A DNA stretch of 64,000 bases from contig NZ_JACJJC010000002.1 in the NCBI RefSeq assembly GCF_016899755.1, positions 124,001 to 188,000 of the forward strand, in the 5' to 3' direction. This document shows, one piece after another, positions 18,941 through 29,604 of this stretch (position 1 is the stretch's first letter; each line of letters starts with the position of its first letter). A program made the position numbers and the translations under genes. The stretch comes from Sutterella massiliensis. Lineage in GTDB: Bacteria > Pseudomonadota > Gammaproteobacteria > Burkholderiales > Burkholderiaceae_F. The notes under the pieces are model-generated. The model was not told the origin of the DNA and did not search any database. It saw nothing but the letters and a program-made list of their open reading frames with translations.

Positions 18941-19176
18941 CTTAAAGTCTCGTCAACCAGTCTTTCGGAGCCGCGCCCCGAGTCAATGCGTCCTCTATCG
19001 CGGCACACAAGCGCCGCGCGCCGTCCGCACACGCACCACCAAACCGAAAAGCATCTCGAAGCGGTGCGATGCGACACGATAGGGCGCCAAACGGAAAACC
19101 ATTTATTTTGCCTGAAATAGGGCCTCACCAAATCGGATGAGGCGATGAAATTGACCGGATGGGCGCTGTGACTTTT

Positions 19177-19854
19177 TTAGCGCGACTCGTTCGCAGCATG
19201 ATTTGGCGCGGCAAATCGCAGAATTTCGGGCACAAATGCCGCAAAGCGCGAAATGCGATGGTCGTCTCCGGTCGAGAGAACGATGCCTGCTCCCTGAAGC
19301 GACTGCCACGCGAGCCGCCAGTCGAGCACCTCGTCGGCGGTCGAAAGAATTGCGAGCGTGCGCTCGAGCGCTGTCGGCACGGGCGAGACAGCGTCGGCAA
19401 GCGAGCGGAAATCCTCGGCAAAGTGCTCGGCCACCGAAATACGGCGCTCGGTGCCGAAAATCGTCTGCTCGCCCGTTTCGCTTTGGACGAACGCCCACGG
19501 ATTGAGGCAGGGGTTCAGCAGCACGACGGGCGCGCCCGTGATGTTGGCTAGCCGCCCGGCATAAAAGCCGCCGAGGCTCGAGCCCACGATCGTCATGCGC
19601 TCGCTCGGATAGGTCGCAGCGAGCGCGCGCAGGTACTCGTCCACCAAGCGGGGCGGCACGTTGAGGTCGGGCGCAGCCACTTCAAAGCGGATGCCGCGCG
19701 CTTCGCCCTCGGCCGCATTCCAGTCGGCCGCACCCCGCGCGAGCGCCGTTACCTTGGACGAAGCGGGCGAAGAAAGAAACCCGTGCAAATAAAGAATCGT
19801 GTGCGTGCCGCTACCCAAGCTACCCCAGCTACCCAAAGCGCGCTCCTGCGTCAT
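19177..19854 (-). CDS. YqiA-like alpha/beta-hydrolase (esterase)
   Basis: A 225-aa serine hydrolase of the YqiA/YcfP type. It has TILYLHGFLSSPASSK near the N-terminus, the nucleophile elbow G-S-S-L-G-G-F with Ser93, NPCLNPW after it, a probable catalytic Asp in STADEVLDW and the His in TGDDHRIS. YqiA acts on short acyl and palmitoyl-CoA esters in vitro; the cellular role is not known. The ATG has GGGGGA 6 bases upstream, so an in-frame start 141 bp further up is rejected. It lies between mpl and the RNB-domain gene on the same strand, an arrangement I associate with betaproteobacteria. Confidence 0.85.
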   Translation of the reverse strand: MTQERALGSWGSLGSGTHTILYLHGFLSSPASSKVTALARGAADWNAAEGEARGIRFEVAAPDLNVPPRLVDEYLRALAATYPSERMTIVGSSLGGFYAGRLANITGAPVVLLNPCLNPWAFVQSETGEQTIFGTERRISVAEHFAEDFRSLADAVSPVPTALERTLAILSTADEVLDWRLAWQSLQGAGIVLSTGDDHRISRFAAFVPEILRFAAPNHAANESR

Positions 19855-19991
19855 GGCGTTTCCCCCGTACCCATGCCTATCAAAACGAGTGCCGCCTTTC
19901 GGCCCCTTTCGCGGCGAGCGACACTCCCAAAGTTCGCTGCGCCCGGAGGAGAACCATTTGGCAGAACGTCCCCTAGAGCGCAGCCATTGCA

Positions 19992-21431
19992 TCACGCCTC
20001 TCGACCGCGCTCGGCTTGCGACGCACGCTGCGCTTCCTTTTGCGCGAGGCGCTCAAGGAGCCGCCCGTGAATGCCGCCGAAGGCGCCGTTACTCATGCAG
20101 AGAATCGCGTCGCCCGGGCGAGCCGCATCGACGATGTGCGTAAGAAGCGCCTCAAAGTCGTGCGTCGTATAGGCGCGATCGCCCAAGGGGGCAAGTGCTT
20201 CACCGGGCTCCCAGCGTACGCCCGCGCCCGCGTAGCAGAAAACCCGGTCCGCCTGAGCGAGCGACTCGGCCAGCGCCGCCTTCATCGTGCCGAGCTTCAT
20301 CGTGTTGCTGCGCGGCTCGAGCACGGCGAGGAGCCGCCCGTTGAGGCCGAGCCTCTTCATGTTGTCTTTGACGGCGCCCACGGTCTCGCGAATGGCGGTC
20401 GGGTGGTGCGCAAAGTCGTCGATCACGGCGCACCCGTAGGCACGGCCCTTGACTTCCTGGCGGCGACGTACGCCCGGGAAAGCCGCGAGCGCCTCGAGCG
20501 CGCGCTCGGGCGAAACGCCGACGCTTCCCGCAGCGGCAACTGCCGCGAGCGCGTTAAGCGCGTTGTAGCGCCCCGGCATCGCAAGCCGGAGTTCACCCAA
20601 AATGCGTCCGTCGCGCGCAATGCGCCAGGGCGCGTCCGAGACGCCCCCGTCGTTCTCAAGGAGCGCCCAGCCGTTCTCGCTCTCGGGCGGCACGTCAAAG
20701 CGCTCGACCTTCGACCAGCAGCCGCGCGCGAGCACGCGGTCGAGCGCCGGCGCAAGCGCATTGGCAACGACGAGTCCCTCGCTCGGCATCGTTCGCACCA
20801 AATGATGGAACTGCGTTTCGATCGCTTCGAGATTCGGGAAGATGTCGGCGTGGTCGTACTCGAGGTTATTGAGAATCGCCGTGCGCGGACGGTAGTGCAC
20901 GAACTTGCTGCGCTTGTCGCAGAAAGCCGTGTCGTACTCGTCGGCTTCGATCACGAAGGGCGAGAACGCCCGAGTTGCGTCGCCGAGCTTCGCGCTCTTT
21001 TCGCCCCAGGCGGGCACACCCCCGATGAGGTAGCCCGGATTCAAGCCCGCATGCGAGAGGATCCAAGCGAGCATGGAGGTCGTCGTGGTTTTGCCGTGCG
21101 TACCCGCTACGGCAAGCACATGCCGGCCCTGGAGAATGTTTTCGCTCATCCACTGCGGTCCGGACGAATAAGGGAGACCCGCATTGAGAATCGCTTCAAG
21201 GAGCGGATTGCCGCGCGAAACGGCATTGCCCACAATCCAGAGATCGGGCTTTACGGCAAGCTGATCAACGCCGTAGCCTTCAATCAGTCCGATACCCGCC
21301 GCTTCGAGCGCGTCGCTCATCGGCGGATAGACGTTCTTGTCGCACCCCGTGACGGTGTGGCCCGCCTCGCGGGCAAGCTGCGCGACGCCGCCCATGAAGG
21401 TGCCGCAAATGCCGAGAATATGAATATGCAT
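19992..21431 (-). CDS. mpl: UDP-N-acetylmuramate:L-Ala-gamma-D-Glu-meso-DAP ligase (murein peptide ligase)
   Basis: Joins recycled murein tripeptide to UDP-MurNAc, bypassing MurC-MurE. The 479-aa protein begins HIHILGICGTFMGG, has the ATP loop GTHGKTTT at 110-117, the Mur central-domain IEADEYDTAFCDKRSKFVHYRP, NLEYDHADIF, VIDDFAHHPTAI and C-terminal RSNTMK. KRSKFVHY and the missing MurC-specific features favour Mpl over MurC. The ATG has AAAGGA 9 bases upstream. With ampD and the lytic transglycosylase in this window it completes much of a murein recycling route. Confidence 0.95.
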   Translation of the reverse strand: MHIHILGICGTFMGGVAQLAREAGHTVTGCDKNVYPPMSDALEAAGIGLIEGYGVDQLAVKPDLWIVGNAVSRGNPLLEAILNAGLPYSSGPQWMSENILQGRHVLAVAGTHGKTTTTSMLAWILSHAGLNPGYLIGGVPAWGEKSAKLGDATRAFSPFVIEADEYDTAFCDKRSKFVHYRPRTAILNNLEYDHADIFPNLEAIETQFHHLVRTMPSEGLVVANALAPALDRVLARGCWSKVERFDVPPESENGWALLENDGGVSDAPWRIARDGRILGELRLAMPGRYNALNALAAVAAAGSVGVSPERALEALAAFPGVRRRQEVKGRAYGCAVIDDFAHHPTAIRETVGAVKDNMKRLGLNGRLLAVLEPRSNTMKLGTMKAALAESLAQADRVFCYAGAGVRWEPGEALAPLGDRAYTTHDFEALLTHIVDAARPGDAILCMSNGAFGGIHGRLLERLAQKEAQRASQAERGREA

Positions 21432-21761
21432 GGTTCGTGTCCTTTCACCCCTCGCGGGCGATTGAGCGCCGCGCTGCCGCAAGTCCGGCCGCCCGATCCC
21501 CTAAGATGCGAGTTCGGTGCGTGAAGGCGTCGAAAAACAATGAAATGCGAAGAAAGCGGTAAAAGCGCAAAAAAGCGCGGATTCCGTATTCTCGCGCGTT
21601 TCGAGTGCGCCGCCCGCTTACGCACGGTCCGCTCGCGCGGCTTCGACGCTCGAAAATCGAAACAATTTCATTCCGGTGGTGCGCGAAGACGCCCTGTAGC
21701 ACTGGTGCGCTACCTTTTCTCGCCCGGAACTAGCCGGAACCAGTCTTAACGAACAGTAGAG
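21432..21761. other. Intergenic region, 330 bp, divergent promoter region
   Basis: Lies between divergent mpl and a plus-strand hypothetical gene. It contains an AT-richer stretch around 21535-21600 and short GC-rich inverted repeats, but no promoter hexamers with good spacing and no credible small gene were found. Confidence 0.5.
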
Positions 21762-22454
21762 ATGCGCTTTATGCCCGACGACTTCGATTCTCCCGCCGCA
21801 CTGGCCGCGCAACGCCCGACAGCAGGCTTTCCCGTCGACCGAACGGCCGCTGCCGCCGCGGATTACGCCGCTAGGCGCATTGCCGAAGAAGGCGCCGCTT
21901 GGAAAACCGCCCAGGAAGAAGCGCGCCGCCACTTCGGCTGCGAACTCAAGAGCGAAGCGATCGCACATGCGCTCAGAGCGCGCTTCGCGCTCTTTGCGCC
22001 CGAAGCGCACGCGAAGCTCTTGCGCGAAAAGCGAGAGGCCGCCCGCTTTGTCATGCTTGCCGCCGCTCGAGCGAGCGGCCTCGAGCTGCGGCTTGTCGGT
22101 CATGTGCTCGAAGGCAGCGCGACGGCGCGCTCCGCCGTCGAGCTTGTCGCCCTCTCGCTTGCCTCGGGCGAACCGCTCGACGACAAGACTGTTTCGCTTG
22201 CGCTTCTCAATGCCGGGTTCGAACCCGAGGTGTTCGATGCGCCCTATCCCACCGCCTACGCGCGGCGTGCCCGCGGCGCGATGACGACGCTCCTTGTCCA
22301 CGCGGGCGGCGAACCGGTCCTGATCCGCGTCCCCGACCGTCCGATGCCGCTTCCGAAGCCCGTTTCGCCCGATGCCTACCAGAGCGAACTCGAAGCGTCC
22401 GGCGCTGTCGATCGAAGCATGCTCGAGGCACTTCTCGCAGCCTCGGACGACTGA
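21762..22454 (+). CDS. Conserved hypothetical protein, mpl-adjacent betaproteobacterial family (tentative)
   Basis: A 230-aa Ala/Arg/Glu-rich, mostly helical soluble protein without signal peptide or membrane segment. From memory it resembles a Burkholderiales family often found beside mpl or misnamed as a Mur ligase: an A-x-R-I-x-E-E-G start of the helical core, a G-x-x-L-x-G-x-A-T block followed by helices (residues about 115-160), and a pattern of I/L-N-x-G-x-x-x-E before a variable C-terminus. Similarity is low, and no catalytic residues are evident. Two in-frame ATGs (21762 and 21771) compete; the AGTAGAG before the first is weak. Function unknown. Confidence 0.6.
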   Translation: MRFMPDDFDSPAALAAQRPTAGFPVDRTAAAAADYAARRIAEEGAAWKTAQEEARRHFGCELKSEAIAHALRARFALFAPEAHAKLLREKREAARFVMLAAARASGLELRLVGHVLEGSATARSAVELVALSLASGEPLDDKTVSLALLNAGFEPEVFDAPYPTAYARRARGAMTTLLVHAGGEPVLIRVPDRPMPLPKPVSPDAYQSELEASGAVDRSMLEALLAASDD

Positions 22455-22886
22455 TCGAGTACCTCAAAAAGGCGTTTGAGGCCGACTGAGCGGAAGGATT
22501 AGCCACTTCGAGGCATCCCACAGAAAATCCCGATCGATAAACTCATTGCGAATCCTGCGCCCGCTTCAATCAAGCTCGATTACAAATCGAACAAGTTATC
22601 GTCCGTTTGGCTGAAGAAGCCGACTTTTGAGGCGCGTTTTGGCACGCCCCGCCGGGCTCGCCCTTTGACAACGCCCGCTCAAGTGCGCAGAATTGCGAAA
22701 AATGAACGGTTTTACCGCACGTAGCGACCGAAATGCCGCACTTTCACGGCCTCGACGCGCCGTGCGGGCAATCGACGCGGAAGCCGTACCCCGATCGGGC
22801 GCGGACTTGCCGCTTTTTGCCGTTCGTGCCGCGTTTCGATGAAATGCGGTCCCCCTGAAGACAACATACCTTTTCAAGAACCAGCC
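22455..22886. other. Intergenic region, 432 bp, accB leader and promoter region
   Basis: Holds a CCTCAAA/TTTGAGG hairpin (22462-22481) just after the hypothetical gene without a T-run, the candidate accB promoter described separately, and a GC-rich leader of roughly 190 nt before accB. No coding frame is credible. Confidence 0.5.
22665..22693 (+). promoter_or_regulatory. Candidate sigma-70 promoter for accBC
   Basis: A perfect TTGACA -35 is followed after exactly 17 bp by CAGAAT (four of six matches to the -10 consensus). The predicted transcript would start near 22700, leaving a leader of about 187 nt before accB. Long accBC leaders are known in other proteobacteria, where the operon is autoregulated. 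Confidence 0.5.
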
Positions 22887-23360
22887 ATGGATCTGCGTAA
22901 ACTCAAGACCCTTATCGACCTCGTCAGCGAAAGCGGCGTGGCCGAACTCGAAATCACTGAAGGTGAAGACCGCGTGCGCATCGTCAACCGCACGAGCGCC
23001 GCCGCGCAGCCCGTCCAGAACCTGGTGACGGTCGCGACGCCTGCTCCCGTTCCCGTTACGCCCGCTCAATCGGCGCCGGCACCCGCCGCACAGCCTGCGG
23101 CTGCCGCCCCTGCCGCCGACAACGCCGGCCCCGCGATCACGAGCCCGATGGTGGGTACGTTCTACCGTGCGCCGAGCCCGGGCGCCGCACCCTTCATTGA
23201 AGTCGGCGACACGGTCAAGAAGGGTCAGGTGATCGGCATTATCGAAGCGATGAAGCTCCTCAACGAAGTCGAAGCGGATCAGGACGGCGTCGTGAAGGCT
23301 TTTGCCGCCGAAAACGGTCAGCCCGTCGAATTCGGCCAGCCGCTCGTCTACCTTGAGTAA
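22887..23360 (+). CDS. accB: Biotin carboxyl carrier protein of acetyl-CoA carboxylase
   Basis: Carries biotin between the carboxylase and transcarboxylase halves of acetyl-CoA carboxylase, the first step of fatty-acid synthesis. The 157-aa protein starts [23 protein letters not shown], has an Ala/Pro-rich linker at about 38-80 and the biotinyl domain with [15 protein letters not shown] and E-A-M-K-L (biotinylated Lys123). An in-frame ATG 48 bp upstream would add a non-conserved leader and is rejected. It lies 17 bp before accC; the two form one operon ending in a strong terminator. Confidence 0.98.
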   Translation: MDLRKLKTLIDLVSESGVAELEITEGEDRVRIVNRTSAAAQPVQNLVTVATPAPVPVTPAQSAPAPAAQPAAAAPAADNAGPAITSPMVGTFYRAPSPGAAPFIEVGDTVKKGQVIGIIEAMKLLNEVEADQDGVVKAFAAENGQPVEFGQPLVYLE

Positions 23361-23377
23361 CCAACTCGCGATCGAAC

Positions 23378-24739
<1,362 letters not shown>

Positions 24740-24755
24740 AGCGGCTAAACTCTCC

Positions 24756-24790
24756 AAGCGGAGGCTTGACGAAAAGCCTCCGCTTTTTTT
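24756..24790 (+). terminator. Rho-independent terminator of accBC
   Basis: AAGCGGAGGCTT (24756-24767) pairs perfectly with AAGCCTCCGCTT (24774-24785) around a short loop and runs into seven T. This is one of the cleanest terminators in the window. Confidence 0.93.
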
Positions 24791-24958
24791 CTGCTTTCGA
24801 TTGTTCACGCTTTCGGCCCGGGCGCCCGCGCCCTTTTCCGCCGCAAGCCGTCCGATTTCTACTTTTTCGTTCTTTTCGAGTGCTTCGACGCCACCGTGCA
24901 CCGTGCTGCAACGCCGGCCCGCGCGAGCGCCAAAGATTCGGAAACGACCGACAAAAAC

Positions 24959-25870
24959 ATGCGCGAATTCAAACTTCTTGCCGACGAACGCAGCGCCGAG
25001 GCGCTTTCCGACATGCTGCTCGACGCGGGGGCCTTTTCCGCCGCGATCGAAGACGCCGACGCCGACCGTCCCGACGAACAGCCCCTTTACGGCGAACCCG
25101 GAATGGAGCCCGAAAACCGTGCGTGGCCGCGCTCCGTGATCTCGGTACTCGCCGACGACGACTTCGACATCAAGACCGTCCTTTCGGTAGCGGCCGCGTC
25201 GCTCTCGACCGAAGCGCCCGAAGTGCTTTCGAGCGAAACGGTGGTCGACCAGGACTGGGTGCGCGTCACGCAGGCGATGTTCGAACCCACGCGCGTCTCC
25301 GACCGTCTCTGGATCGTGCCCACCTGGTGTGAACTCCCCGACCCCGAAGCCGTCAACGTTCGTCTCGACCCGGGCGTTGCCTTCGGCACGGGCTCGCACC
25401 CGACGACGCACCTCTGCCTGCAGTGGCTCGACGCGAACGTCAAGCCTGAAGACAACGTGCTCGACTATGGCTGCGGCACGGGCATTCTCGCTATTGCTGC
25501 AAAGAAGGTGGGCGCGAAGTCCGTGATCGGCACCGACATCGACCCGCAGGCCGTTGAAGCCGCGAAGCTCAATGCCGAACAGAACGAAACCGAAGCCGAA
25601 TTCGTGCTTCCCGAAGCGATGCGCGATGGCACGTTCGAAATCGTTGTGGCCAACATCCTCGCCAACCCCCTGAAGCTTCTCGCGCCCGCGCTCTGCGCGC
25701 GAGTCAAGCCCGAAGGTGCGCTCGTCCTTTCCGGCATCCTCGCCAAGCAGGCCGACGAGATCATCGCGCATTACCGAACGATCGATCCGACAATCGCGCT
25801 CGAACTTTGGCGTACCGAAGGCGACTGGGTCTGCATTGCCGGCCGCAAGGCTGCCGCTACGCACAACTAA
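24959..25870 (+). CDS. prmA: Ribosomal protein L11 methyltransferase
   Basis: Trimethylates ribosomal protein L11. About 303 aa from the ATG used. The substrate-recognition N-terminus reads EALSDMLLDAGAFSAAIEDADAD; the linker carries PDPEAVNVRLDPGVAFGTGSHPTT, a PrmA signature; the SAM-binding motif I is LDYGCGTGILAIAA at about 167-180, and motif IV is VVANILANPL. Upstream in-frame codons would add 21 non-conserved residues and are rejected. The ribosome-binding site is poor. It is the first gene after the accBC terminator and 30 bp before the zinc-ribbon gene. Confidence 0.95.
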   Translation: MREFKLLADERSAEALSDMLLDAGAFSAAIEDADADRPDEQPLYGEPGMEPENRAWPRSVISVLADDDFDIKTVLSVAAASLSTEAPEVLSSETVVDQDWVRVTQAMFEPTRVSDRLWIVPTWCELPDPEAVNVRLDPGVAFGTGSHPTTHLCLQWLDANVKPEDNVLDYGCGTGILAIAAKKVGAKSVIGTDIDPQAVEAAKLNAEQNETEAEFVLPEAMRDGTFEIVVANILANPLKLLAPALCARVKPEGALVLSGILAKQADEIIAHYRTIDPTIALELWRTEGDWVCIAGRKAAATHN

Positions 25871-25900
25871 AGACATTCGATCGAGAAGGAGATCTTCGTC

Positions 25901-26752
25901 ATGGCCAAAATCCTTCGCTGTCCCGCCTGCGGCGCGCTTTGGCGCCTTACGGGCGAAACGCTTCCAGCCCGCTGCCGCTGCGGCCAGTGCGGCACGGTCT
26001 TCTCGACCGACAAGGCCGAAACGGCCGAAGTCGACGATGAAAAGCTCAAAGCGCGCATCGCCGAGCGCGAGGCGCAGCTCGCCCGTGAAGAAGCCCGCCG
26101 CGCTCGTGAAGCGGCGCAGGCGCGCGAGGGCGAGGCGCTCATGACGAAGATTGCGGCCGACATGTCGTCCTTCGAGGGGGGCGCCGCTCCGGAGGCCGCT
26201 GCGGCAGCCAAGGGGCTGCACGCCGAGCCGCCCGCCGATATGCCCGAAGTGCGCCCGACCAAGTCGGGGAGCGCCATCGGACGCTTTTTCGCCGTGCTCT
26301 TTGGCATCGCGGCACTTCTTGCCATCGGGGTGTGCGCCGCGCTCTACTTCCACGAGCCGATTCTGAAGAGCGTCCCCTATCTGCGGCCCGTCTATGAAAA
26401 GGTCTGCACGCAGGCGCCGTGCCCGGGCTTCGTTTGGGCGCAGCCCAAGGCCTTTGAAGGCACAGCCGAAGTCGTGCTCGGCGAAACCGCCGATCTCAAG
26501 CGCCCGGACGTTCGCATCACACTGCGCAACACCTCCGCGCACCCGCAGCGCATGCCGATCATCGAACTCAAGATCCTCGACCCTGCGGGCGACACCATCG
26601 TGCAGCGGATTCTCGAGCCCGCCGAATACGGCATTGCGACACAGCCCGCCGTGCTTCCCGCCGGCGAAACGGTCGACGTGCTCGTGCATGTCGAAACACC
26701 GCTCCCCTACGACGCGGCAGGCGCTTCGGTTTCCCCCGTCGAGCTGCAATAA
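25901..26752 (+). CDS. Zinc-ribbon, DUF3426-type membrane protein
   Basis: A 283-aa protein with an N-terminal zinc ribbon (Cys7, Cys10, Cys27, Cys30, with Cys25 extra), a charged helical, probably coiled-coil stretch at about 45-85, one membrane helix at about 126-149, and a C-terminal periplasmic-side domain with PYLRPVYEKVC followed by the immunoglobulin-like DUF3426 beta region (LRNTSAHPQRMPIIELKILDPAG). Proteins of this type commonly sit just after prmA in betaproteobacteria, as here. Their role is not established. The ATG has AGAAGGAG about 9 bases upstream. Confidence 0.85.
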   Translation: MAKILRCPACGALWRLTGETLPARCRCGQCGTVFSTDKAETAEVDDEKLKARIAEREAQLAREEARRAREAAQAREGEALMTKIAADMSSFEGGAAPEAAAAAKGLHAEPPADMPEVRPTKSGSAIGRFFAVLFGIAALLAIGVCAALYFHEPILKSVPYLRPVYEKVCTQAPCPGFVWAQPKAFEGTAEVVLGETADLKRPDVRITLRNTSAHPQRMPIIELKILDPAGDTIVQRILEPAEYGIATQPAVLPAGETVDVLVHVETPLPYDAAGASVSPVELQ

Positions 26753-26930
26753 CGCTCGGGCTCATCCCGCCTGAATGCTTTCGAGCGCCGCAGCGAGCCC
26801 CGAAGCGCCCGCGCGGCGCTTCGCGTTTGTTGACGGGCACACCCTCGACAAGCACCTGAACTTCCCGGCGCGCCACACTTGCGGTGCGCCTCCTCCAAGC
26901 AAACCGCATCCTCTCACTCGCCGAACGAAT

Positions 26931-27947
26931 ATGAGCGTTCTCATTTCGGGCTCCATCGCCTACGACACCATCCTTTCCTTCGACGGGCGATTCGCCGATT
27001 CACTGCACGCGGAAGCGATTGCGCACCTCAACCTCACGTTCCCGGCAAGCGCCATGCGCCGAGAGTTCGGCGGCTGCGCCGCCAACGTCGCTTATGCGCT
27101 CAAGTGTTTGGGCGGCAAGCCGCTCCTTTGGAGCGCCATGGGCAAAGATGCCGCCCCCTATATGAAGCACCTTGAGACGCTCGGCATCTCCACCTTCGGC
27201 CTCAAGGTGCTCGACGACAGTTGGATGCCGCAGGCCTTCATTACGACGGACGCGTCGGGCAATCAGCTCACGACGTTCCACGGCGGCGCGATGGATCGCA
27301 CGCAGGAAGTACCGTTTCCCGAGATCGACACCGCAACGGGCGCAGACGGCCGGGTGCGCACCGGCGCCCAAGCGCTTGCCGAACTCGAAGACCTCGGCCC
27401 CGTCACGCTCGCGATGCTCTCCCCGGGCGGCAAAATCGCCATGGGCTGCCATGCGGAGATCTGCGTCGAGCGCGGCATTCCCTACATTTTCGACGTGGGT
27501 CAGGCCGCACCGCTCTTCTCGGGCGAGGAGCTGCGCCGCTTTATCGAGCGCGCGTACGCGGTCGCCTTCTCCGACTACGAAGCCGAACTCATTGAACGCG
27601 CCTCTGGGCTCTCGCCCGAAGCGATCGCCAAGCTCGGCAAGATCGTCTTTCACACGCACGGCGCGCGCGGCTCTTCGGTGTGGCTCGCGAACGCCCAGGC
27701 GCCCGTCGCCGTCCCAGCCGCGCCCGTGCCGGGCGGCGCAGCACGCGACCCCGTCGGCGCGGGCGACGCCTACCGCGGCGGTCTTCTATTCGGTCTTACC
27801 TCGGGGCTCGGCCCCGTCGTCTCGGCACGCATCGCCTCGATCATGGGCGCTATCAAAGTGAACGCCTCGGGCGTACAGAACTACGTAACAACATTGGCCG
27901 ACGTTCGCCGGACCTACGCGTCGCTTTGGGGTGAGGCACCCTTCTGA
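26931..27947 (+). CDS. PfkB-family carbohydrate/nucleoside kinase
   Basis: A 338-aa sugar or nucleoside kinase of the ribokinase fold. It starts MSVLISGSIAYDTIL, has the FGGCAANVAYALKCLGGKPLLWSAMGKD signature 1 region and the C-terminal D-P-V-G-A-G-D-A-Y-R-G-G motif (about 273-284) with the catalytic Asp; the usual form is DTxGAGD. Adenosine-kinase-like PfkB proteins are frequent at this place after prmA in betaproteobacteria, but the substrate is not certain. An upstream in-frame start would add 52 non-conserved residues. No strong ribosome-binding site is present; a GC-rich hairpin lies at about 26868-26891. Confidence 0.85.
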   Translation: MSVLISGSIAYDTILSFDGRFADSLHAEAIAHLNLTFPASAMRREFGGCAANVAYALKCLGGKPLLWSAMGKDAAPYMKHLETLGISTFGLKVLDDSWMPQAFITTDASGNQLTTFHGGAMDRTQEVPFPEIDTATGADGRVRTGAQALAELEDLGPVTLAMLSPGGKIAMGCHAEICVERGIPYIFDVGQAAPLFSGEELRRFIERAYAVAFSDYEAELIERASGLSPEAIAKLGKIVFHTHGARGSSVWLANAQAPVAVPAAPVPGGAARDPVGAGDAYRGGLLFGLTSGLGPVVSARIASIMGAIKVNASGVQNYVTTLADVRRTYASLWGEAPF

Positions 27948-28006
27948 TCGAGAAACGGCCGCCGCGCTCGCGCTTTGGCGCCCCGTAACGCCCGAGGCAA
28001 CAAAGC

Positions 28007-28038
28007 AAAAAAAGGGCCGCCCGTTTGCGGACGACCCT
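28007..28038 (-). terminator. Rho-independent terminator for yggT
   Basis: Read on the minus strand, AGGGTCGTCCG pairs with CGGGCGGCCCT (two G-U pairs) around CAAA and is followed by seven T. It lies about 85 bp after the yggT stop and between convergent yggT and pfkB-type genes. Confidence 0.85.
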
Positions 28039-28124
28039 CGATATCGATCTGCACGGGCTGCGCGCCCGCGCAAATTCTTGCGGCGAATTTCAATCGCCGC
28101 CCCCAAATTCACCGCTCCCGAACC

Positions 28125-28676
28125 TCAGAGCAGTACGAAGCCGCGCGAGAACGGCACGACGACGATCAAAAGCGCATTGGCGATCACGATGAGTACGAGC
28201 GGACTCAGATCGATGCGCCCGAAGGTCGGCAGAATGCGGCGAATGGGCGTGAGGAACGGTCGCAGCAGCATCTCGATCGTGTAGCCCATGGGGTTCTGCG
28301 GGCTCACACAAGAAATCACCGCCCAGATGATGGCGCCCCAGGAAATCATTTCAAGCACCCAGCGCGCCATCATGGCAAAGGGCGCGATCAAAAGACCGAC
28401 GGGCGTTGCCGGGAGCCCGCCGATCACGCGGTGCAGGAGCACCGACACGAACGCCACGACGAGCGCGCCCACCAGGGACGGCCAGTCCCAGCCGCGCTTG
28501 GGGCGCATGAGCTTACCGAGCGGCACGACGAGCCAGTCGGTCGTGCGGCGAGCGAGTTCAACGAGCGGGTGACGCGGAGAGAGCGCCCAGTAGTAAAGCC
28601 AGGCGCGCAGAATGAGGAGCGCCCCGAGAATGGAGGTGACGACGCCGAAAACGAATTGAAGAAGCGCTGTCAGCAT
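28125..28676 (-). CDS. YggT-family integral membrane protein
   Basis: A 183-aa inner-membrane protein made of two YGGT repeats: each has a helix, a R-A-W-L-Y-Y or related turn and a P-x-x-x-P-I-R-R/W-V-L-E-x amphipathic stretch (the second is FLTPIRRILPTFGRIDLSPLV, in pieces). Family members take part in membrane or osmotic functions that are not well defined. The ATG has GGAGTCGGG upstream; reading frames extending 80 codons further are rejected because the added part is unlike the family. It stands about 245 bp downstream of ampD. Confidence 0.88.
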   Translation of the reverse strand: MLTALLQFVFGVVTSILGALLILRAWLYYWALSPRHPLVELARRTTDWLVVPLGKLMRPKRGWDWPSLVGALVVAFVSVLLHRVIGGLPATPVGLLIAPFAMMARWVLEMISWGAIIWAVISCVSPQNPMGYTIEMLLRPFLTPIRRILPTFGRIDLSPLVLIVIANALLIVVVPFSRGFVLL

Positions 28677-28921
28677 GAATTCCCGACTCCAGAAGAAAAA
28701 GGGTAATGAGCAATGTACGAAACGGAACGCACGACGCGCGTGCGGCCGCCCGGTGCTGATGCCTGACGCTTTTTTCTTGAAGCTTTCGCCGCACCGGATC
28801 GCCTGAAAATATAACCGAAGGCCATCCCTGCCGCAGGCGATCTTGGGCGTGCAAATTGCAGGCAATCGAAACGCAAACGCGTGGCTCTTAGCACGCGAAG
28901 GGCGTCCTGACGTCAAAGCGT

Positions 28922-29599
28922 CTACTGCCGCTCGAGCAGACGCCTGCGACGCTCGATCATTTCGCGGTCGCAGTCTTCGGGCGCAATGGCGAGCGCCACG
29001 CCTTCAGGGAGAAATGCGCGCACGCGCGCCCAGTCGAAATACGGGCCCGGATCGATTTTGCGCCCGGGCGCAATGAATTCGTGCCCGGTTACCCAGCGAA
29101 TCGGCAAGTGCGCCGAAAGAAGGCGCAAAAGCGCTTCAAGCGCCTCGTACTGCGCGTCTTCGAAAGGCACGGCCTCCGTGCCTTCAAGTTCGATCCCGAC
29201 GGAAAAGTCGTTGCAGGCGTCGCGCCCGCGAAAGTTCGAGAGTCCCGCGTGCCAGGCACGATCGAAAACGTCGACGTACTGGCGCACCTCACCCGTGCGG
29301 CGGATAAAGAAGTGCGATGAGACGCGTAGGCCCGCCAGGCTCTCGTAGCCCGGCCGCGAAGCGTCGAGCGTGCCGAGGAAGAGGCGCTCGACGTCCTCAC
29401 CCGAGAAGTCGCCTGCCGGCAGCGAAATGAAGTGGAGCACCGCGAGCGAAACGGTTTCTCCCGCGGGACGCGCATCAAAATGCGGCGAATAGCGCTGCAC
29501 AAACGCTGGGAATCGCCCCGAACGTTGCTCGCCGGAGGCTTTGTCGAGAGCGCTCGGCACAATGCCGGACTCGTCCCAAACCGACATTTCGGCCGCCAT
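28922..29599 (-). CDS. ampD: 1,6-anhydro-N-acetylmuramyl-L-alanine amidase
   Basis: A cytoplasmic zinc amidase of murein recycling that removes the peptide from anhydro-muropeptides. The 225-aa protein has the first zinc ligand in VLHFISLP (His56), SSHFFIRRTGEVRQYV, WHAGLSNFRGRDACNDFSVGIELEG and the distal GHEFIAPGRKIDPG with His and Asp ligands. An N-terminal extension of about 40 residues precedes the usual start. ATGs at 29599 and 29587 are both possible, neither with a strong ribosome-binding site. It starts 5 bp after the PP0621-type gene and is probably co-transcribed with it and ypjD. Confidence 0.94.
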   Translation of the reverse strand: MAAEMSVWDESGIVPSALDKASGEQRSGRFPAFVQRYSPHFDARPAGETVSLAVLHFISLPAGDFSGEDVERLFLGTLDASRPGYESLAGLRVSSHFFIRRTGEVRQYVDVFDRAWHAGLSNFRGRDACNDFSVGIELEGTEAVPFEDAQYEALEALLRLLSAHLPIRWVTGHEFIAPGRKIDPGPYFDWARVRAFLPEGVALAIAPEDCDREMIERRRRLLERQ

Positions 29600-29604
29600 G
29601 ACCG

